Shown here: in pieces, positions 8,427-16,962 of the stretch
Layout of the letters: every line of letters starts with the position of its first letter
Numbering within the stretch: position 1 is the first letter of the stretch
From: a virus
DNA: 64,000 bases
Direction: 5' to 3' (one strand)
IMG/VR virus record: IMGVR_UViG_3300013093_003863
Span: 1-64,000 of that record
Made by a program: the position numbers and the translations under genes
The notes under the pieces: generated by a model
Told to the model about the DNA's origin: nothing
The model's database searches: none
Seen by the model: the letters and a program-made list of their open reading frames with translations, nothing else

Positions 8427-8917
8427 TAGGCAAACAAGTCCTCGCCATCTTCTCTGTGACCTTCTCGATAAGCCATATTGCTTTGTGTTTCTCTTACTTC
8501 GACCTTGAAGCACCAAAGTCTTTCTGCTTCACCTGGTCCCCACATATCGGGAATGTAAACTCCATTCACATACTTGTAAAGCATATCTGCTAATCCTTCA
8601 CAACCTAAACGTGGTAGGATAGTCAACTTGGCCATTTTTTTACTTTCCAACAGTTTGAATGTTTCAAGCTCGGGATCGTCTTGTGCTACAAGTAGCGTAT
8701 GATCAAATTGATCTTCTAATACCTTCTTTAATTCTTTTAATCCACCATAGTCAGCTACCCAATTACGTGCATCTAAAGTATCTGTACCAAAGTAAAATTT
8801 CATACTAAATGAATAGCCATGTATGGTATTGCAATGGCTGTCGGCTCGCCACTGTCTGTACGCACACGGAAATGCATCGTGGTATTCTTTTGTACTAGTA
8901 AATCGATAAGTTGTCAT
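8426..8917 (-). CDS. queD: QueD-like 6-carboxy-tetrahydropterin synthase
   Basis: 163 residues. QueD/PTPS enzymes convert dihydroneopterin triphosphate (from FolE) to 6-carboxytetrahydropterin, the QueE substrate. Visible are RADSHCNTIHGYSF (Cys29 and His33; the usual HGH zinc motif reads HGY), ADYGGLKELKKVLED and the DHTLL catalytic Asp-His. The His to Tyr change removes one classical zinc ligand; another His (for example H28) might replace it. Preceded by a strong promoter and an AGGAG ribosome site. Confidence 0.85.
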   Translation of the reverse strand: MTTYRFTSTKEYHDAFPCAYRQWRADSHCNTIHGYSFSMKFYFGTDTLDARNWVADYGGLKELKKVLEDQFDHTLLVAQDDPELETFKLLESKKMAKLTILPRLGCEGLADMLYKYVNGVYIPDMWGPGEAERLWCFKVEVRETQSNMAYREGHREDGEDLFA

Positions 8918-8935
8918 GCTGTTTCTCCTATGTTA

Positions 8936-8965
8936 ATTATAGCATAGGCTGGCAGAGTTTGTAAA
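8936..8965 (-). promoter_or_regulatory. Sigma70-like promoter of queD operon
   Basis: Minus strand TTTACA (8960-8965), 18-nt spacer, TATAAT (8936-8941). AGGAG (8925-8929) lies 7 nt before the queD ATG. Upstream, AGCGGTCTCGGGCTTCATCC followed by CGCT can pair as a short hairpin. Confidence 0.7.
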
Positions 8966-8994
8966 GCGGGATGAAGCCCGAGACCGCTATAGAC

Positions 8995-9333
8995 TTATTT
9001 AATTAAGTCAAATTCCTGTTTCACATTGTGAGCTTTGACGTTGTCCATAAATTTAAGTAGGAACACACTGGCAGTTGAAGCATCATCACCATTGAAGTTT
9101 ATTTTAACATAACCAGTACCGTCTTGTCTATAGTAACTGGGTTTAGCCTTACCATATTGCACAGTTTTGCGTTTTACAAGATCAGATACTCTTACGGCAC
9201 CATAACCGGGTCCTGGTACTTCGGCAACAGTACCGCCAATCATGCTGAACCATTCGCACATTTCATCCGTGATAGCGTCTACATCTATCCATATACTGTA
9301 ATTGAGTCGACATCCTGGTGGTAATTGTATCAT
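8995..9333 (-). CDS. Hypothetical protein (112 aa)
   Basis: Mixed alpha/beta small protein ending KFMDNVKAHNVKQEFDLIK, with no recognised family. The ATG overlaps the stop of the FG-GAP lipoprotein gene (ATGA), so it is probably co-transcribed and translationally coupled with it. Confidence 0.55.
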   Translation of the reverse strand: MIQLPPGCRLNYSIWIDVDAITDEMCEWFSMIGGTVAEVPGPGYGAVRVSDLVKRKTVQYGKAKPSYYRQDGTGYVKINFNGDDASTASVFLLKFMDNVKAHNVKQEFDLIK

Positions 9334-10607
9334 ACTGGTTTTGTATAAAAAGTAAAGGTGTTGTTGTTGTTCTGTATCAATAACAAACGCAAATTTCCGT
9401 CACTGTCTTTGTATAACGTGGGTTGACTGTAGTTACCAATGTCGGTGCTCATTTGCGGTTGCATACTGGGTTGAAAACTTCCGTTGGTCAATATCCATAA
9501 ATCTGGCAGAGTACTAAAATTCCAATTGCTATCTACATTGTCTACATAAATTGCCGGACTACCATTGATATTTAGGCTGCGTGTGTAGTATTGAAAATAA
9601 TAATTGTTGGGCTGGCTTGGAAAATATGTACTGGTAACATTGGTAAATGACAATCCGGCATTTATTTGTAATGCAGTAAATGAGCCGGTACCGTTATCCA
9701 ATTTGTTGTCGGTCAGGATCAATAAATTATTACTTGATACTATATTTACTATATCGTGTGCCGTACCTTCTGCACCTGGTAACCCTATTACATTGAGAAA
9801 ATTCATATTTCTGTCAAATATCTGCACCACGGCATTATACCCGGCAACAAGAGCAAATCCCACATTGGTAGTAACTATACCAATATTTCCACTATTGGCA
9901 TCTTTAACTACAGCACATGCCCCACCACTGCTGATAAATTGTGCAGTATGAGTCAGAGTAAAATTACGCAAACCATTATTGATGTAAATATTATTGGCGT
10001 AGGTGTTAGTCCCGCCCATTACAATACTGGGCCCATCGCCATTTAAGTCACCAATACAAACTGCATGAGCCCATACAGTATCGACAAAATCATATCTGGT
10101 AAAAACAGCACCATCATTCCAAAACATCACGCTGGCAACGGGACTGCAACATAACTGATTTGACAGTGATGGACTGTCTTGAAATCCACCTAAAAAGATA
10201 TCGGGTTTACCGTCACTGTCGAAGTCGGCAATAATAATGCGTTGACTTCCATAAATCATGTTGTTGCCAACACCCAACATGGCGTCGGTTTGATCTTTCA
10301 AAGTCCCGTCAGTTTGTTGTATCAGTATTTTTACAGGAACTTTGCCATGCACTGCATTGGCGTATGCGGCAGGCTCAACTGCCCAACCACTTACTACTAC
10401 ATCTTCAAGTCCGTCGCCATTTAGGTCGGCCACTTGAGTATTAAAAATTTCTCCGGTTGCCTCACTATTTTGATAAGTTGTCACCTGAGCTAAAGTTTGG
10501 TTAAGAACGTGAGAAACCGTCGGAGTATTTGCACTAGAGACCGAGCCCCCGCCTCCCCCACAAGCAGTTAATACTAAAGTATACAGAATTAGGATACTAT
10601 ATTTCAC
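9330..10607 (-). CDS. FG-GAP/VCBS-repeat lipoprotein
   Basis: 425 residues from a GTG at 10607 preceded by AGGAGC; the upstream ATG at 10649 lies ahead of the promoter's expected transcription start and so should not be used. The N-terminus is a short lipoprotein signal ending LVLTAC followed by five Gly, typical of betaproteobacterial surface lipoproteins. Calcium-loop repeats DLNGDGLEDVVVSG, DFDSDGKPDIFLGG and DLNGDGPS mark an FG-GAP beta-propeller. It would be exported and lipid-anchored in the host envelope. Possible roles are receptor masking, superinfection exclusion or host-surface change. Confidence 0.8.
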   Translation of the reverse strand: MKYSILILYTLVLTACGGGGGSVSSANTPTVSHVLNQTLAQVTTYQNSEATGEIFNTQVADLNGDGLEDVVVSGWAVEPAAYANAVHGKVPVKILIQQTDGTLKDQTDAMLGVGNNMIYGSQRIIIADFDSDGKPDIFLGGFQDSPSLSNQLCCSPVASVMFWNDGAVFTRYDFVDTVWAHAVCIGDLNGDGPSIVMGGTNTYANNIYINNGLRNFTLTHTAQFISSGGACAVVKDANSGNIGIVTTNVGFALVAGYNAVVQIFDRNMNFLNVIGLPGAEGTAHDIVNIVSSNNLLILTDNKLDNGTGSFTALQINAGLSFTNVTSTYFPSQPNNYYFQYYTRSLNINGSPAIYVDNVDSNWNFSTLPDLWILTNGSFQPSMQPQMSTDIGNYSQPTLYKDSDGNLRLLLIQNNNNTFTFYTKPV

Positions 10608-10635
10608 AGGTGCTCCTGTAGCTATTGATATCCTA

Positions 10636-10664
10636 ATTATAGCATTCAAGCCATTTCATGTCAA
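10636..10664 (-). promoter_or_regulatory. Perfect-consensus sigma70 promoter of the lipoprotein gene
   Basis: Minus strand TTGACA (10659-10664), exactly 17 nt, TATAAT (10636-10641). Expected transcription start near 10629, upstream of the GTG at 10607. It decides the start codon and implies strong host-polymerase (early) expression. Confidence 0.85.
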
Positions 10665-10665
10665 A

Positions 10666-11427
10666 TCAGCACGAGTATTCTTGTTGTAATTTGATATTGT
10701 CAAAGAACTCTTTCTTGACACCGGCGTCGTCCTTGAAGCTGCCTTTTAGTACTGTGGTCTGTGTTAGACTGCTTTTAGCCATAATGCCTCTATTCTCGCA
10801 ACAACCATGCACTGCTTGGATGTAAACGCCCAAGTTGGGTGCACCTGTGGCTCGTTCTATTTCCCGAGCAATATCGTTGCACAACTCTTCCTGGAGAGTG
10901 CCGCGACGAGCACACCACTGAGCAATACGAGTGTACTTGCTAAGACCAATAAGTTTTTGTGCGGCGATGATACCAATGTAAGCGACACCAGTAACGGGCT
11001 GATGATGATGACTGCACATAGAGCGGAGCTCACTACGTACCACCAACATACCTTCGTATCGGTCTTCGCTATCGTTTGGAAACGCTGTTGCGTCAGGTCC
11101 TGCGACATATCTGCCCTCCATTATTTCGTTAAAATACATTTTTGCCAAACGTCTTGCAGTGCCCTTGCTGTTAGGATCCGTCTCTCTATCAATCAGCAAA
11201 CAGTCTAACACTCGTTCAAATGCCTCGGTTGCTTCATCAATTAATTGAGGAATGTGTTCTTCTCGAACATACTCGCTAATATTATCTCCAGCCCAAAAAC
11301 GTTTGCCGTTACGTCTCATCACGGAAGCTAGATATCCGTGACGTGTGCCTTCGCTATAACCACCTTCATCTATTTGATTAACGATGTGTTCTTTTTCTTT
11401 AAAATCTTGTTGTGCTTTATCGTACAT
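10666..11427 (-). CDS. folE: GTP cyclohydrolase I
   Basis: 253 residues. FolE converts GTP to dihydroneopterin triphosphate, the first step of folate and 7-deazaguanine synthesis. Signature elements are RSMCSHHHQPVTGVAYIG with the zinc Cys-His, LIGLSKYTRIAQWCARR, and HGCCENRGIMAKSS with the second zinc Cys. The length is slightly above the bacterial norm because of an N-terminal extension. SD AAGGAAAATAAATG supports the start, which overlaps the DegT-like gene by 11 nt. It supplies QueD and QueE in the same window. Confidence 0.93.
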   Translation of the reverse strand: MYDKAQQDFKEKEHIVNQIDEGGYSEGTRHGYLASVMRRNGKRFWAGDNISEYVREEHIPQLIDEATEAFERVLDCLLIDRETDPNSKGTARRLAKMYFNEIMEGRYVAGPDATAFPNDSEDRYEGMLVVRSELRSMCSHHHQPVTGVAYIGIIAAQKLIGLSKYTRIAQWCARRGTLQEELCNDIAREIERATGAPNLGVYIQAVHGCCENRGIMAKSSLTQTTVLKGSFKDDAGVKKEFFDNIKLQQEYSC

Positions 11428-12013
11428 TTATTTTCCTTAAGTCGGGATATTGATAGTATTTAGGTTCTTGGTCAACAAAACTTAATCTTTCTATGCCTCG
11501 TTGACAATCTTCTAATGTGGGGCAATAGTGATAGCCCTGTGCAAATACTGTTTGTTGTTCCCACGGTGAGATTCTAAGATCTCTACCATCGCTGCGTGCA
11601 AGACTACACCAATCATACAATTGTTTGTCATCTGTTAGTATAGCACCAACACGGCCTATTTGTAAAGGCTTTCCGTGCCCAAAACTTACACATTGCACTT
11701 GTCCGGGGCGATACATACCTAATTTTAAAAGTCTAGCACTGTCCCAAATTCGAGTAGCTTCAAACTTGTATTCGCCAATCCATTGTTGTCTATGCGGTAA
11801 TGAGTCGGGATAGAACTCGTAATTGACGCTAAGTTGCTGCAACATCATGGGGATGCTAAGGTACGTGTATGGAGTCAATGTGGTAGCAACAATACGGTCA
11901 TGTCTAAAACACAATTCTAGAGCATGAGTACATCCATCAGTGACAACCACGTAAGGAGCACCAGTGAACCGGCTGAGCTTTTCTTCAAACTCAAATAATT
12001 TATCAAATGCCAT
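11417..12013 (-). CDS. Shortened DegT/DnrJ/EryC1-like aminotransferase
   Basis: 197 residues from the ATG at 12013, about half the usual ~370. It keeps the N-terminal PLP-phosphate region (VVVTDGCTHALELCFRHD), a TLTPYTYLS segment and the lysine segment SFGHGKPLQIGRVGAI, matching SF...K...GGAI around the Schiff-base Lys in sugar aminotransferases. The C-terminal small domain is almost absent. Neighbours are galE and glycosyltransferases, so nucleotide-sugar work fits, but catalysis is uncertain. Confidence 0.65.
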   Translation of the reverse strand: MAFDKLFEFEEKLSRFTGAPYVVVTDGCTHALELCFRHDRIVATTLTPYTYLSIPMMLQQLSVNYEFYPDSLPHRQQWIGEYKFEATRIWDSARLLKLGMYRPGQVQCVSFGHGKPLQIGRVGAILTDDKQLYDWCSLARSDGRDLRISPWEQQTVFAQGYHYCPTLEDCQRGIERLSFVDQEPKYYQYPDLRKINVR

Positions 12014-12986
12014 TTCTTGTATACCATTTGTAAGCACTATCAATGATAGTTTCTAAATCGCTGAACAACGGAGTCCAACTCAATTGTTTTCGTGCTTTAC
12101 CGGCATCAGCATATAACTGTGCCGGATCGCCAAAACGTCTTGGGCCATATGATATTTGTTCCATCTTGCCGTATCGGGAAGTAACATAGCTAATGATTTC
12201 CAAATTGCTTGTACCTTTACCGGTACTGAGATTGTAAACGTGTGCACCCATTTGCGGATAGTCGTCCAACATCCAACTTGCACCTAGCACATGTGCTCGT
12301 GCAATATCCCACACATGTACATAGTCACGTACCGCAGTATGATCGTCGGTGCCAAAGTCAATACCATTCAAAACAAATGCAGTACCTGAGAGTTTGGCTT
12401 CTAACAATCGTGCCACAATATGTGTAGCACCAGGTTCTTGTCCTAGATCAAAGTTGACAGGTTCGGCACCAGCAGCATTGAAGTATCTAAAGCACATACT
12501 TTGTAAGGCATACGCACCCCAATAGTCACGTAGTATACTTTCAGTCATGGCTTTTGTATTGCCATATGGACTAATAGGCTTTACGGGATCATCCTCTACT
12601 AAAGGCAGTCGATCGGGCTCGCCGTATACACTGGCACTACTAGAAAACATAATGACAGGTTTTTTGGCGATATCCTTGACAACATTAAGCAATTGAATTG
12701 TTTTTGCTATGTTATTGTTGTAGTATTCTCCAGGATCTTTCATGCTGGGTCCTACTAAGCTAGTGCCAGCACAATGCACAACAACATCAGGCTCGTTCAT
12801 GCGAATAAAACTCAAGGCCTCATCGCTAACAAAGTCATTTATGACCCACCCATCCATATTTTGTAATGTATGATCTCGTTGTACTTGATCAATAATGTAT
12901 ACAGTATCGCCACGTTGTTTGAATGCACGAGCCACATGACTACCAATATAACCACACCCACCAGTCACTACGATTTTTCTAATCAT
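12003..12986 (-). CDS. galE: UDP-glucose 4-epimerase-like (GalE)
   Basis: 327 residues, full length for the family. Extended SDR features: VVTGGCGYIGSHVARAF (NAD-binding GxxGxxG), FSSSASVYGEPDRLP with the catalytic Ser, YGNTKAMTE with the YxxxK pair, and FRYFNAAGAEP. GalE interconverts UDP-glucose and UDP-galactose (or the GlcNAc forms). It lies between a DegT-like aminotransferase and two glycosyltransferases, suggesting a phage-encoded pathway for a sugar on DNA, virion or host surface. Start preceded by AAGGAAATGTTTAATG. Confidence 0.92.
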   Translation of the reverse strand: MIRKIVVTGGCGYIGSHVARAFKQRGDTVYIIDQVQRDHTLQNMDGWVINDFVSDEALSFIRMNEPDVVVHCAGTSLVGPSMKDPGEYYNNNIAKTIQLLNVVKDIAKKPVIMFSSSASVYGEPDRLPLVEDDPVKPISPYGNTKAMTESILRDYWGAYALQSMCFRYFNAAGAEPVNFDLGQEPGATHIVARLLEAKLSGTAFVLNGIDFGTDDHTAVRDYVHVWDIARAHVLGASWMLDDYPQMGAHVYNLSTGKGTSNLEIISYVTSRYGKMEQISYGPRRFGDPAQLYADAGKARKQLSWTPLFSDLETIIDSAYKWYTRNGI

Positions 12987-13983
12987 TAAACATTTCCTTA
13001 ATTCGTTGCAATATCAAATTTTCAACTCGGTTACTGTTAACAAGTTTATAATTATGTTCTATTTCTTTTCTATGACTAAAGTAAAAATCTTCTATATAAT
13101 CTCGTCCCTTACTTACTATTGTAACAATACTATCAATTTTTTTCAAAATTGTCATATCATCATATCCATCAGGCAATAAATCTTCCAACATTTCAAAACC
13201 TAGTCCTTTTAAGTATGCAATATGTCCTCGTGCACCTAAAATTAAAGGTATTTGCCCGCTGCGAAATGGCTTATAACTCTTTTCGGTCACCACAGGAAGA
13301 TTGATATTTCTACCGTAAGGATATTCTTCGGATTCCGATTCGGTTACAATATTACAATAAGCATTATTGTAAGCCAAGTTATTAATTGAATGATCGTTTA
13401 CAAAATTTTTTACTTGAGAAGTTGATTCAATGGCACGAATAGGTAGTAGATCTAGATAACCTTGAAAGTCTGGAAGTGTATTAATTATATCTGGTGCCGG
13501 CAATTTATTTACCCACCAACTGTTATAATCATTCTGAGAAAAAATAATACTCCCTAATAAATTATTTTTGTAAAAATTATAACCTAAAATTAAACGATGT
13601 AGTACACCAGCATTATTGTTCAAACAACTAAATCCATATGGCAAATTGGCATTTAATAATTTAAAATTTATACTACTGATTGTTCTGGACCAATAAAATA
13701 TTGGATATGATATTTTCCAATGCAGATTATCAACTTTGGTGTTGTTGTATTCTAATGTTTGCATGAAAACATTTTTATTGACTAATGCAGGATGATTAAA
13801 AATATTTGCCTCGTTGCTAAAATATCTCCAAACATCCGAGTTAGTCAATACAACAGTATCCTCGGGTATACTTAATTGATTTAAAATTGTTATTATTGTG
13901 CCAGGATCTTTACTACTGATATTGACAATTTTTTTATTTGTGCCAGGTAGTACATCAAGCAAAGGCTTAATATTTCGATTCAT
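12979..13983 (-). CDS. Putative glycosyltransferase with GT10-like C-terminus
   Basis: 334 residues from the ATG at 13983, which overlaps the upstream glycosyltransferase by 17 nt; the longer open frame upstream is a shadow. The C-terminal VVTEKSYKPFRSGQIPLILG fits the [VI]TEK...P...G..PI..G donor-binding motif of fucosyltransferase-like (GT10) enzymes. The rest is Asn/Ile/Leu-rich, and the gene is more A+T-rich than its neighbours. The acceptor is unknown. Confidence 0.6.
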   Translation of the reverse strand: MNRNIKPLLDVLPGTNKKIVNISSKDPGTIITILNQLSIPEDTVVLTNSDVWRYFSNEANIFNHPALVNKNVFMQTLEYNNTKVDNLHWKISYPIFYWSRTISSINFKLLNANLPYGFSCLNNNAGVLHRLILGYNFYKNNLLGSIIFSQNDYNSWWVNKLPAPDIINTLPDFQGYLDLLPIRAIESTSQVKNFVNDHSINNLAYNNAYCNIVTESESEEYPYGRNINLPVVTEKSYKPFRSGQIPLILGARGHIAYLKGLGFEMLEDLLPDGYDDMTILKKIDSIVTIVSKGRDYIEDFYFSHRKEIEHNYKLVNSNRVENLILQRIKEMFND

Positions 13984-15172
13984 GTGTGTGTTTACGATAG
14001 TCAACACTATTACGAGACCACCGGTTGTGTTCCCACCGCTTGTGTCTATTGTTACTGGTACCTTCCAAGATATCAACAACGCGATCAATAGTACCATCAG
14101 TCCAATCAGAGATCCGACCCATGTTAGGACTTGGATCATTTAACAATGGATACAATTTGTTGATAGCATCATCTATGCTCCAAGGCACATACAATCTTGT
14201 ATGATCGTTAGCAAAGGTCTCAGGGAAACTCCTATAAGCAGGATATAAAACATTACATCCGAGAGTATCTGCTTCACTGACAGTGTTGGACACCCAATCT
14301 TGAAGAGCACAATTAAATAGCACCCGAGTATCGTTAAGTAAAGCGTAATAATCATTTTTCTCTAAGTCCTCGTGCAGGGTTAACAATCCACGTGCCTGCA
14401 TGTCACGTGTACGGTTCATGTAACTGTCGTTATTGCTTTTTAGTTTAGCACCACTAAACACACAAAACTCTACGCCTAGATGTGGATAACGTCTCGTCCA
14501 TTCTTCAATAAAGTCCATGTAAAAGTCTGGTTGCTTTTCTTGATCCCAACGTGCCGCAAAGCCCACACGTAGTGCACGTTCTCGAAACGGCTTTAAGTCA
14601 CCAGGAACTCGTGCACGTACTTCCTCCTTGCCAAATGCCAATCCCGAAATATTATATACGGGGGCTTCCCAGCCTGCGATCTTCATGTGCATTACCATTT
14701 CTTCATTTGAGGCTAGGACGATGTCTGCGAACGAGTCCACCATTTTCTCATACAAGCCCATCCATTTCGACATGCCCCATACATGTACGAAATCGTCAGG
14801 ATCAATACTTTGAGCAAGACAGCGAACAGCAACACGGGGCCGAAAATCAGGGGCAATTTGGTCAAAAATATATGGCAAACTTTCGATACCGGGCTGGAAC
14901 ATGTCTTCAAAGTAAATGACATCTTCATTGGTTACATCTCCTGCTTTAAGTCGTCGAATTAAATTCATTAACTGGCTCATACCAAAGTATGTACGTCCAT
15001 GTGCGTCTAACACTTGTCCTGTAACAATAGCTTGGTCGTTGCTGAGAGTTTCGCCGGTTACTAATTCATAATTAATACCACGACGTTTAAATACTGCTTC
15101 GTTCCAATCTTGCAGTTGTAATGTATATCTTGCTTTATAAGGCTCTAGGCCCATGTACCATAGTTTTCTCAT
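13967..15172 (-). CDS. GT-B fold glycosyltransferase
   Basis: 401 residues. The C-terminal half has the GT4-like arrangement: RVGFAARWDQEKQPDFYMDF (nucleotide-sugar domain entry), then CALQDWVSNTVSEADTLGCN (the E-rich donor-binding helix region). The N-terminal half is a Rossmann-like acceptor domain. It probably moves a sugar from a nucleotide-sugar donor, possibly the product of the neighbouring GalE. A DNA target is possible in T4-like phages but not shown. Confidence 0.7.
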   Translation of the reverse strand: MRKLWYMGLEPYKARYTLQLQDWNEAVFKRRGINYELVTGETLSNDQAIVTGQVLDAHGRTYFGMSQLMNLIRRLKAGDVTNEDVIYFEDMFQPGIESLPYIFDQIAPDFRPRVAVRCLAQSIDPDDFVHVWGMSKWMGLYEKMVDSFADIVLASNEEMVMHMKIAGWEAPVYNISGLAFGKEEVRARVPGDLKPFRERALRVGFAARWDQEKQPDFYMDFIEEWTRRYPHLGVEFCVFSGAKLKSNNDSYMNRTRDMQARGLLTLHEDLEKNDYYALLNDTRVLFNCALQDWVSNTVSEADTLGCNVLYPAYRSFPETFANDHTRLYVPWSIDDAINKLYPLLNDPSPNMGRISDWTDGTIDRVVDILEGTSNNRHKRWEHNRWSRNSVDYRKHTHESKY

Positions 15173-15173
15173 A

Positions 15174-15545
15174 TTACGCTTTCTTTAAAAATGGTTCAAG
15201 TTCAGGAGCAGTCCAACCTAGAGGTTTAAGAACCTTGCCATCTTCACGTTTACGAACCTTGCCGGTATCTCGATCAATCTTTTCAAAGTTGGTACGCATA
15301 ACTTCTTTCCAAGCACCTTCAGCATCAGCACCCATACTGTGTATAGCACCGATTGTAACAACTAAGATATCAATTAATGCATCTAATGTTTCGACCGGAT
15401 CGCTATTGTTCATAGCAACAGTTAATTCATCGTGTTCTTCTTTGATCAGCCCTACGTACATACCAAACTGTTGAGTATTGATGTTGTCAACAGTTTGATC
15501 GCACGCCCTCATAAACTTTTCTTGGTCTCTAAAAGGATTAGTCAC
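15174..15545 (-). CDS. MazG-superfamily (PRA-PH/HisE-like) pyrophosphohydrolase
   Basis: 123 residues from a GTG with AAGGGA upstream. YVGLIKEEHDELTVAMNNSD and ETLDALIDILVVTIGAIHSM carry the EExxE...ExxD-type metal ligands of the all-alpha NTP pyrophosphatase fold. It differs from the protein at 5785-6126, so the phage carries two such enzymes. The role is likely nucleotide-pool or alarmone hydrolysis; the substrate is unknown. Confidence 0.75.
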   Translation of the reverse strand: MTNPFRDQEKFMRACDQTVDNINTQQFGMYVGLIKEEHDELTVAMNNSDPVETLDALIDILVVTIGAIHSMGADAEGAWKEVMRTNFEKIDRDTGKVRKREDGKVLKPLGWTAPELEPFLKKA

Positions 15546-15816
15546 GATTTTGTTCCCTTACTCGCCAATTGGAATTGGTATCACGTGGCCTAAATGTAGT
15601 ACGTTCACGATTGGGAGTACGCCAATGATCCCACGGTTCTTTGCCCTTGGTATACCGTACAAACTCACCATATGGTGTACGCTCGTTGTAGAGATGACGT
15701 TCATCAAAAACGTATCCGTAGTCTACGCAAAATTGCTTGTAAACTTCTAGGTCTTCAAAAATGTTTTTGACTTCTTGTTTCATGGTCAAATATTTTTTCA
15801 GATTTTCGTTTGCCAT
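15538..15816 (-). CDS. Hypothetical protein (92 aa)
   Basis: Charged, Arg/Glu-rich small protein with a C-terminal Arg-rich tail. TAAGGAACATATATG gives a good ribosome site. It overlaps the MazG-like gene. No family recognised. Confidence 0.6.
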   Translation of the reverse strand: MANENLKKYLTMKQEVKNIFEDLEVYKQFCVDYGYVFDERHLYNERTPYGEFVRYTKGKEPWDHWRTPNRERTTFRPRDTNSNWRVREQNRD

Positions 15817-15825
15817 ATATGTTCC

Positions 15826-16269
15826 TTAAATTACTATGGATTGACTTGGACGGGTGAGGTTGTAGTTAATGACGCATCCGTTTTCACCGTCCTCGGATAC
15901 TTCAATTGTGACGTCGCGATTGGGATAACGTCCGGCAATTTGTACATACAAATCATCTGCGATCATTTCGCAACTCTTGTAGTCTAATGCTAGTATACTA
16001 TCTTTATATAAGTTTTCCAACCAACGCTTGAACTGAATAAATTCAATGTCGCGATCATTGTGGAATACATCAATTGCCACCCTAAAGTGGAATATATGAC
16101 GATGAGGAGTGCCCAAAAACGATACATCATATTCATCTCCTGTTGCTAGTTGTGGGTCTGTTGCAGCAGCTGGATAGCAATGAATGCCTTCCTTTTGAAA
16201 CGTTACAAATATTGTACGTCCAGCGGCAGTTTTAATTCGTTCTACAGTTTCTCTTTCGGCTTGAATCAT
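15826..16269 (-). CDS. Conserved-type phage protein with possible QueD-like (PTPS) fold
   Basis: 147 residues. The stretch PHRHIFHFRVAIDVFHNDRD, then IEFIQFKRWLENLY, SCEMIADDLYVQIA and DVTIEVSEDGENG follows the order of a tunnelling-fold PTPS/QueD protein (HGH-strand-DF-helix, second helix, terminal V.E strand). The catalytic Cys is not obvious. The gene is five positions upstream of folE and three downstream of the DpdA-like gene, within the deazaguanine region. Remote homology is inference only. Confidence 0.5.
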   Translation of the reverse strand: MIQAERETVERIKTAAGRTIFVTFQKEGIHCYPAAATDPQLATGDEYDVSFLGTPHRHIFHFRVAIDVFHNDRDIEFIQFKRWLENLYKDSILALDYKSCEMIADDLYVQIAGRYPNRDVTIEVSEDGENGCVINYNLTRPSQSIVI

Positions 16270-16778
16270 AATGGTGAGTCTTTAGTATATTGTGACCAAT
16301 CAGTAAACACTGTTCGATCACGTAGGTTGTGTAAACTATGACACCAAACTCCGGGATTGGATTTTGCAAAGTCTTTGTCATCTAGTTTGAGTACTGCGTT
16401 ATACCCCAGTAACTGAATATACGGCAGTTTAACCGATATCATGGGGATAAAGTTGTTGAACTCTACCAGCCCACTTTCGGCTAATCCTTCTACACAAGTG
16501 CTATCTATGTCTAGAGTGCATAGATAACCTCGTTGTAAAAATGGTTGAATCATGTCTTCCCATGGTTGCCAAACGCCAATGTCGTTAACATCGCACTTGG
16601 GAAAGCTCATGTTGGCACCAAAGTAAATATGTTCAATTTGATTCAACGATAACGCTTTTGTAATTGCTTCGTCAGTTTGTACTCCAACTACAAACAATGT
16701 TCTTTTTCCATGTGCCGGAGTATGTTCTACTTCGGTGCCATAGAAAAAATCCACATCTTCAAAGCCATCTCTGATCAT
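16266..16778 (-). CDS. Conserved-type phage protein of unknown function
   Basis: 170 residues beginning FEDVDFFYGTEVEHTPAHGK; alpha/beta composition with YLCTLDIDSTCVEG and FIPMISVKLPY strands like a TIM-barrel or Rossmann core, but no catalytic motif I can name. It overlaps its neighbours between the QueD-like protein and the DpdA-like gene, so a link with base modification is plausible. Confidence 0.55.
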   Translation of the reverse strand: MIRDGFEDVDFFYGTEVEHTPAHGKRTLFVVGVQTDEAITKALSLNQIEHIYFGANMSFPKCDVNDIGVWQPWEDMIQPFLQRGYLCTLDIDSTCVEGLAESGLVEFNNFIPMISVKLPYIQLLGYNAVLKLDDKDFAKSNPGVWCHSLHNLRDRTVFTDWSQYTKDSPL

Positions 16779-16962
16779 CGGGTTCCCCTCGTGCTATTTG
16801 TTCTTTTATTTTAACAATATCTTCTTTGACATGCAACCTTTGTTTCTTCAGTTTGGTCATGTGTTCATCGGTAAACATACCAGTTTGTTCCATTTTGTCA
16901 ATTTTTTTATCCAAAGTGGCATGTTCTTTTTCTAGATGTTTGAGTCGTCCGGGTAAGGTCAT
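16759..16962 (-). CDS. DUF465/YdcH-like small coiled-coil protein
   Basis: 67 residues, mostly heptad-like: LKHLEKEHATLDKKIDKMEQ, then LKKQRLHVKEDIVKIKEQI, which is the two-helix pattern of the DUF465 (YdcH) family. Function of the family is not established. SD GAGGAACAATG. Sits directly after the DpdA-like gene. Confidence 0.65.
   Translation of the reverse strand: MTLPGRLKHLEKEHATLDKKIDKMEQTGMFTDEHMTKLKKQRLHVKEDIVKIKEQIARGEPDDQRWL

Noticed and set aside
12979-14139. Longer form of the GT10-like gene with an N-terminal membrane helix
   Set aside because: The extra 52 residues lie in the shadow of the upstream glycosyltransferase gene; the internal ATG at 13983 with a short overlap is more consistent with the gene packing.
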